Shown here: positions 53,412 to 57,376 of the stretch, piece by piece
Position numbering within the stretch: the first letter of the stretch is position 1
Layout: each line of letters starts with the position of its first letter
DNA from: Caulobacter sp.
GTDB lineage: Bacteria > Pseudomonadota > Alphaproteobacteria > Caulobacterales > Caulobacteraceae
Reading direction: 5' to 3'
Assembly: GCA_028291265.1 (NCBI GenBank)
Contig: JAQGIK010000188.1
Coordinates: 1 to 57,376, forward strand
Length of the DNA: 57,376 nucleotides
Notes under the pieces: generated by a model
Database searches by the model: none
Told to the model about the DNA's origin: nothing
The model's input: only the letters and a program-made list of their open reading frames with translations
Made by a program: the position numbers and the translations under genes

Positions 53412-54192
53412 GGCCGCTCCCGGCGCCGCTGTTGAAGTACCGGCCCGGTGTCTGCCCGAACGCCGCCCTGAACGCCGCCACGAAGGCGCTGGCCGAGCGA
53501 TAGCCCGCCATCCCGGCCACCCGCTTGACCGGCTCGCCCGCCGCCAGCCCGCGCAGGCCCTGCAGCAGCCGCGCCTGCCGCCCCCACCCCGCGACCGTCA
53601 GGCCCGTCTCCCGCTGAAAGCGCCGCTCCAGGGTCCGGCCGCTGAGACCGACCGCCCGGGCCAGGGCCTCGGCGCCGGGCAGGGGGGCGCCGGGCGTCTG
53701 CATGATCTCCGCCGCCCGCCGCGTCGCCTCGCTGGTCGGCGAGGGCAGGTCGAAGGGCGGGGCGTCGTGGCGCTTCAGTTCGGCGACGATCAGGCTGGCC
53801 AAGGCCCGATGGACAGGCTGGCGCTCGTCGAGCATCCGTAAGTCCATCGTCCGCAGGATCAGCTCCCGCATCAGGGCAGACACCGTCATCGCCGCGCAGC
53901 CGGCCGGCAGGTCTCCCGCCAGGTCGCCGCGCAGATAGAGGGTGCGCAGGGCGCTCGGCCCGGCGAAGCGGATCTCGTGCGCCACCCCGGCCGGGACCCA
54001 GATCGCCCACAGCGGCGGGGCCACCCACGACCCCGTCTGCGTCCAGACCGTCATCACCCCTTGCGAGCAATAGATCAGCTGGCCCCAGCCGTGGGCGTGG
54101 CGTCCCGTCGAGCGGCCGGCCTCGTGCCGGGCCGCCAGGCTGCGGACCAGGAAGAAGGGCTCGTCGGCGGCCGTATGGCGGATCGGCGACAT
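53395..54192 (-). CDS. AraC family transcriptional regulator
   Basis: A 265-residue regulator: N-terminal cupin-like domain (HAHGWGQLIYCSQGVMTVWT, WVPAGVAHEIRFAGP) and a C-terminal pair of helix-turn-helix motifs (LARAVGLSGRTLERRFQRET; VKRVAGMAGYRSASAFVAAF, FGQTPGRYF). The layout is that of small-molecule-sensing AraC/XylS members. It is divergent from the VOC gene across 56 bases, a likely target or partner. Confidence 0.93.
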   Translation of the reverse strand: MSPIRHTAADEPFFLVRSLAARHEAGRSTGRHAHGWGQLIYCSQGVMTVWTQTGSWVAPPLWAIWVPAGVAHEIRFAGPSALRTLYLRGDLAGDLPAGCAAMTVSALMRELILRTMDLRMLDERQPVHRALASLIVAELKRHDAPPFDLPSPTSEATRRAAEIMQTPGAPLPGAEALARAVGLSGRTLERRFQRETGLTVAGWGRQARLLQGLRGLAAGEPVKRVAGMAGYRSASAFVAAFRAAFGQTPGRYFNSGAGSGPTAWP

Positions 54193-54248
54193 TGATTGGC
54201 AATCTAGCGGGATTGCGACAGTCCGGACAGGGCCGCATCCTTAAGTCC

Positions 54249-54626
54249 ATGACCAGCAACCTCCGCTCCTTCGCCCTGCACGTCGACGACGTCGATCGCG
54301 CTCGCCGCTTCTACGAGGCCGTGTTCGGCTGGACCTTCGAACCCTGGGGCCCGCCCGGCTTCTACCTGATCCACACCGGCGACGAGGCCGACCCCGGCGT
54401 CCAGGGCCTGATGCACAGGCGCCACGAGCCGCGCACCGGCACGGGCCTGAACGGGGTCGAGGCCACCTTCGGGGTCGACGATATCGACGCCGTGCTGGCG
54501 GCGGTGGAGGCCAACGGCGGCAAGGTCACCATGGGCAAGTCGCCGATCCCCACCGTCGGCGTGCTGATCCGCTTCGATGACCCCGAGGGCAACAACATCG
54601 GGGCCATGGCCTACGAGGGCGGCTGA
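54249..54626 (+). CDS. VOC (glyoxalase/bleomycin-resistance) family protein
   Basis: A 125-residue VOC protein from the ATG at 54249. LRSFALHVDDVDRARRFYEA and VFGWTFEPWG make the first beta-alpha-beta unit; ATFGVDDIDAVLAAVEANGG and IRFDDPEGNNIGAM the second. The metal residues His and Glu of glyoxalases are only partly placed, so an enzymatic role is uncertain. It is divergent from the AraC gene. Confidence 0.9.
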   Translation: MTSNLRSFALHVDDVDRARRFYEAVFGWTFEPWGPPGFYLIHTGDEADPGVQGLMHRRHEPRTGTGLNGVEATFGVDDIDAVLAAVEANGGKVTMGKSPIPTVGVLIRFDDPEGNNIGAMAYEGG

Positions 54627-54732
54627 GCCAACCTTACAGATTTGCGAGTTTGCGGCTCCATCGCCTGTAAGGCGCGCGGCGCAAGGTCTCCTCGTGGCGG
54701 GAACGAACCGCTCACCAACGAGGATACTCCCC

Positions 54733-54936
54733 ATGACCAAGTTCGCTCCCGTCCTGTTCGCCATCGCCGGTCTCGCCCTGGCCGGAACCGCCGGCGCCGC
54801 CACCCCGCCGGCCAAGGCCAGGACGGTCCCCGCCGTCTCCGCCAAGGAGACCGCCTGTCAGGCCGAATGGAAGGCGCAGAAGACCCACAAGGGCACGCAC
54901 CGCGCCTTCATCAAGGCCTGCATCGCCAAGGGCTGA
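54733..54936 (+). CDS. Small secreted PsiF-like protein
   Basis: A 67-residue protein with a signal peptide (MTKFAPVLFAIAGLALAGTA, cut near GAA/TPP). The mature part CQAEWKAQKTHKGTHRAFIKACI carries two Cys in the spacing of PsiF-type repeats. PsiF is phosphate-starvation inducible in E. coli, but its function is unknown. GAGGA lies 13 bases before the ATG. A single gene followed by a strong hairpin. Confidence 0.65.
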   Translation: MTKFAPVLFAIAGLALAGTAGAATPPAKARTVPAVSAKETACQAEWKAQKTHKGTHRAFIKACIAKG

Positions 54937-54962
54937 CCCTCAAGTCCCCCCAGCCCTTGCGA

Positions 54963-54993
54963 GGGGCGGCCGCCTCGTCCTGGCGGCCGCCCC
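54963..54993 (+). terminator. Strong hairpin after the PsiF-like gene
   Basis: Perfect 12-bp stem GGGGCGGCCGCC/GGCGGCCGCCCC with a 7-base loop, 26 bases after the stop. No T-run follows, so it is a stabiliser or a Rho-assisted terminator. Confidence 0.6.
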
Positions 54994-55082
54994 GTTGCGT
55001 TACGGGGCTGAATTGAAGGCGTCGCACTTTCGACATCGCCGGGGCCTTCAACCGTCGCGCACAACACCTCTCGAGCATGCCC

Positions 55083-55766
55083 ATGAGCCGCCGCGTCCTG
55101 CTGGTCGAAGACGACGCCGACACGGCCGACTATGTGCTCAGGGGCCTGCGCGAAGAGGGCTTCACCGTCGAGCACGCCGCCGACGGCCGCGACGGCCTCT
55201 ACCTCGCCACCGCCTCGACCTTCGACGCCATCGTCATGGACCGCATGGTGCCCGGCATGGACGGCCTGGCCGTGGTCAAGGCTTTGCGGGCCGCCGAGGT
55301 GACCACGCCGGTTCTCTTCCTCAGCGCCCTGGCCCACCTCGACGAGCGGGTGAAGGGCCTGAAAGCCGGCGGCGACGACTACCTGACCAAGCCGTTCGGC
55401 TTCGCCGAGCTGTCGGCCCGGCTCGACAACCTGATGCGCCGCGGCGCCGCCACGCCCAAGGAAACCGCCCTGGCCTGCGGCGACCTCAATCTGGACCTGC
55501 TGACCCGGCGCGTCACCCGCGACGGCCGGCCGATCGACCTCCTCCCGCGCGAACTGAAACTGCTCGAATACCTGCTGAGACACAGGGACCGCGTGGTCAC
55601 CCGCACCATGCTGCTCGAGGAGGTCTGGGACTACCGGTTCGATCCCCACACCAGCCTGATCGACACCCACATCAGCCGCCTGCGCCGCAAGATCGACGAG
55701 GGTTTCACCAGCCCGCTGCTGCACACCCTGCGCGGCACCGGCTACCGGCTGTCGGCGACCCCGTGA
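55083..55766 (+). CDS. OmpR/PhoB-type response regulator
   Basis: A 227-residue two-component regulator. Receiver domain: Asp10/Asp11, phospho-acceptor Asp53 in IVMDRMVPGMDG, Ser81, and Lys103 in YLTKPF. C-terminal winged helix: LLPRELKLLEYLLRHRDRVV, DTHISRLRRKIDEGF and LRGTGYRL. A second ATG two codons upstream (55077) is possible. Its stop overlaps the kinase GTG (GTGA). The closest style is the PrmA/CopR/QseB group; the signal is unknown. Confidence 0.93.
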   Translation: MSRRVLLVEDDADTADYVLRGLREEGFTVEHAADGRDGLYLATASTFDAIVMDRMVPGMDGLAVVKALRAAEVTTPVLFLSALAHLDERVKGLKAGGDDYLTKPFGFAELSARLDNLMRRGAATPKETALACGDLNLDLLTRRVTRDGRPIDLLPRELKLLEYLLRHRDRVVTRTMLLEEVWDYRFDPHTSLIDTHISRLRRKIDEGFTSPLLHTLRGTGYRLSATP

Positions 55767-57112
55767 CCGACCGCTTCCGCATCAGCGCCCGGCCCGGGGT
55801 GCTGGCCGCCGTGCTGGGCGGCTGCGTCCTGGTGCTGCTGGCCCTGACCCTGGCCGCCGTCGATGTGGCCGGCGAGGGCCAGATTGCGCGGCGCCAACGC
55901 CTCGTCGCCGAGACCGCCCGCGACTACTTCGTCGCCTTCGCCCACGAGGAAGGCCTGCCGGCCATGGCCAGGGCGCTCGACCGCCGGGCGCGGGTGGAGG
56001 AGGGGGCCTTCACCTTCGCGGTGTTCGGCGACGACGGCCGTCTGCTCGGCGGGGAGCCCCTGCTGTCGGCCAAGGCCCTGCCGGCCCCCGGCTATGGCGA
56101 TGTCGAGATCGCCGGCCGGCCCTTCGAGGCCCTGGTCCAGCCGATGGCCACCGGCGGGACCCTGGTCATCTTCGAGGACCTGGCCGACCGGGGCGCCTTC
56201 CGCCGCGCCGTGCTCGGCGCCGTCGGCCTGGCCCTGATGCCGGGCCTGCTGGCCATCGCCGCCGCCACCCTCTGGCTGCAGCGGCTGCTGGTCCGTCGCG
56301 CCCGCGGCCTGGCCGAAGCCGCCGAACGCATCGCCGCCGGCGACCTCTCGGCCCGCGCCCCCGCCGACCCGAACGGCGACGTCTTCGACGACCTCGGCCG
56401 CTCGGTGAACGCCATGCTGGCCCGTATCGAGACCCTGCTGGCCGACCTGCGGCTGGCCACCGACAGCCTGGCCCACGACCTGCGCCTGCCGCTGGCCCGG
56501 GTCCGCGCCGCCCTGACCCAGGCCGCCGATCCGGCCCTCGCCGAAGAGGACCGCCTGGCCCAGATCGAACGGGCGGGCCTCGGCGCCGAGGAGATCCTCG
56601 CCACCCTCTCGACCCTGCTGGAGATCGCCCGCGCCGAGAGCGGCCTCTCGGCCGACAGCATGAGCGACATCGACCTGACCCAACTGGTCGCCGAGATCGC
56701 CGAACTGTTCGCCCCGATGCTGGAAGACGCCGGCCAGACCCTGACCCTCGACCTGCCCTATCGTCCGACGCCGGTGCGGACCCACGCCCTGTTGTTGCGC
56801 CAGGCGCTCGGCAACCTGCTGCACAACGCCTCTCGCTACGCCGGCCCCGGCGCCGCCATCCGGGTCGGGCTGGCCGCCGATACCAACCGCGTGCTGCTGT
56901 CGGTCACCGACAACGGTCCGGGCGTGCCGGCCGCCGACCGGATGCGCATCCTGCAGCGCTTCGTCCGTCTGGAGGAAAGCCGCACCCAGGCCGGCTCGGG
57001 GCTGGGCCTGGCCATCGTCGCCGCCTGCGCCAAGCTGCATGGCGGCGAGGCCCGGGTCGAGGACGCCGAACCCGGCTTGCGGATCGTGCTCGACCTTGCC
57101 CGCCTGACCTGA
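55763..57112 (+). CDS. Two-component sensor histidine kinase
   Basis: A 449-residue membrane kinase starting at the GTG at 55763, overlapping the regulator stop by four bases. Helix 1 (about 13-35), a short periplasmic domain (about 36-150) and helix 2 (about 152-175). Then HAMP (RRARGLAEAAERIAAGDLSA), the H-box LAHDLRLPLARV with His238, N-box LGNLLHNASRYA, and G-boxes DNGPGVP and GSGLGLAIV. It phosphorylates the preceding regulator. The short sensor domain suggests a cation, antimicrobial or envelope signal. Confidence 0.93.
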   Translation: MTDRFRISARPGVLAAVLGGCVLVLLALTLAAVDVAGEGQIARRQRLVAETARDYFVAFAHEEGLPAMARALDRRARVEEGAFTFAVFGDDGRLLGGEPLLSAKALPAPGYGDVEIAGRPFEALVQPMATGGTLVIFEDLADRGAFRRAVLGAVGLALMPGLLAIAAATLWLQRLLVRRARGLAEAAERIAAGDLSARAPADPNGDVFDDLGRSVNAMLARIETLLADLRLATDSLAHDLRLPLARVRAALTQAADPALAEEDRLAQIERAGLGAEEILATLSTLLEIARAESGLSADSMSDIDLTQLVAEIAELFAPMLEDAGQTLTLDLPYRPTPVRTHALLLRQALGNLLHNASRYAGPGAAIRVGLAADTNRVLLSVTDNGPGVPAADRMRILQRFVRLEESRTQAGSGLGLAIVAACAKLHGGEARVEDAEPGLRIVLDLARLT

Positions 57113-57273
57113 GGTGTATCCCGCGAAGCCCCGGCACGGACGAGCTGGCCAAACGGTTGATAGGTTGGTTCGGGCCCGCCATTCCACCGCCAAAAGCAAA
57201 CGCCCTGCGCCAAGCCGACGAATGGGTCCTCCGGTCCCGCTACGCGGCCCCGAAGCAACTGTGTGACGCCCCG

Positions 57274-57376
57274 TCAAGCAACGAAGGGCTTTTGGTCTCG
57301 GACAGCGGCGTTGAGGGCGATCAGGAGATGCCTGGCGATGGCGACGATAGCGAGCTTTGGAGGCTTGCCGGCCTCT
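57274..57376 (-). mobile_element. IS110-family transposase, C-terminal end (cut by window)
   Basis: An open frame entering from the right edge ends at 57274. The visible 33 residues include AGKPPKLAIVAIARHLLIAL, then NAAVRDQKPF, which is the usual C-terminus of IS110/IS1111 transposases. The rest lies outside the window. About 160 bases between it and the kinase gene probably hold one IS end; no boundary could be set. Confidence 0.75.

Overview
The window is GC-rich, densely coded DNA from the chromosome of an alphaproteobacterium, most probably a Caulobacteraceae member (Caulobacter/Phenylobacterium type). Pointers are an RcdA (DUF1465) gene beside a DUF1192 gene and a cysteine-free rpmE, a complete cpa/tad pilus locus with Flp pilins, CtrA-like TTTA-N7-TTAA boxes in front of two pilin genes, an EcfG/SigT-like promoter, and many acyl-CoA dehydrogenases. 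I see no rRNA, tRNA or CRISPR. A cut IS110-type transposase lies at the right edge.

Layout. 1-1.6 kb: enoyl-CoA hydratase (cut by the window edge) and an SDR oxidoreductase. 1.7-4.3 kb: a CIO-type cytochrome bd operon (cydA, cydB and a 49-residue DUF2474-like gene). 4.4-10.2 kb: an exporter-type ABC half transporter, rpmE, rcdA, DUF1192, a quinone oxidoreductase, an inositol monophosphatase and thiE. 10.3-17.2 kb: two pairs of acyl-CoA dehydrogenases, separated by a visibly AT-richer two-gene cassette (a TIR/NDT-like Rossmannoid protein plus DUF2188) and a secreted protein of unknown function.

17.2-34.2 kb is the most unusual part. Four paralogous secreted proteins (called here A to D), built from an FG-GAP (integrin-alpha-like) seven-bladed propeller, RTX calcium-binding repeats and a conserved C-terminal tail, are interleaved with three paralogous proteins that appear to carry two winged-helix domains each. 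Copies B and C end tail-to-tail with a regulator gene across the same CTAG tetranucleotide. Copy C is an internal-deletion derivative. Copy D carries seven near-identical 225-bp propeller repeats. The regulator promoters share an ACTGTA-type motif, and copies C and D share a duplicated upstream block. A frameshifted M14 peptidase, bfd and bfr (with a shared palindrome), a TetR regulator and a TspO-like membrane protein are embedded here.

34.3-41.5 kb: moeA, ferredoxin-NADP reductase, DUF1330, a tyrosine phosphatase, an Atg22-like MFS transporter, and pabB-pabC for p-aminobenzoate. 41.5-53.4 kb: the Flp/Tad pilus locus. Two TadE-like genes and a stand-alone secretin N-domain protein are on the minus strand; two nearly identical pilins and cpaABCDEF-tadBC are on the plus strand. 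Together these encode the pilin, its peptidase, the secretin channel, polar localisation, and the motor and inner-membrane platform. 53.4-57.4 kb: an AraC regulator, a VOC protein, a PsiF-like small secreted protein, a two-component system and the IS110 fragment.
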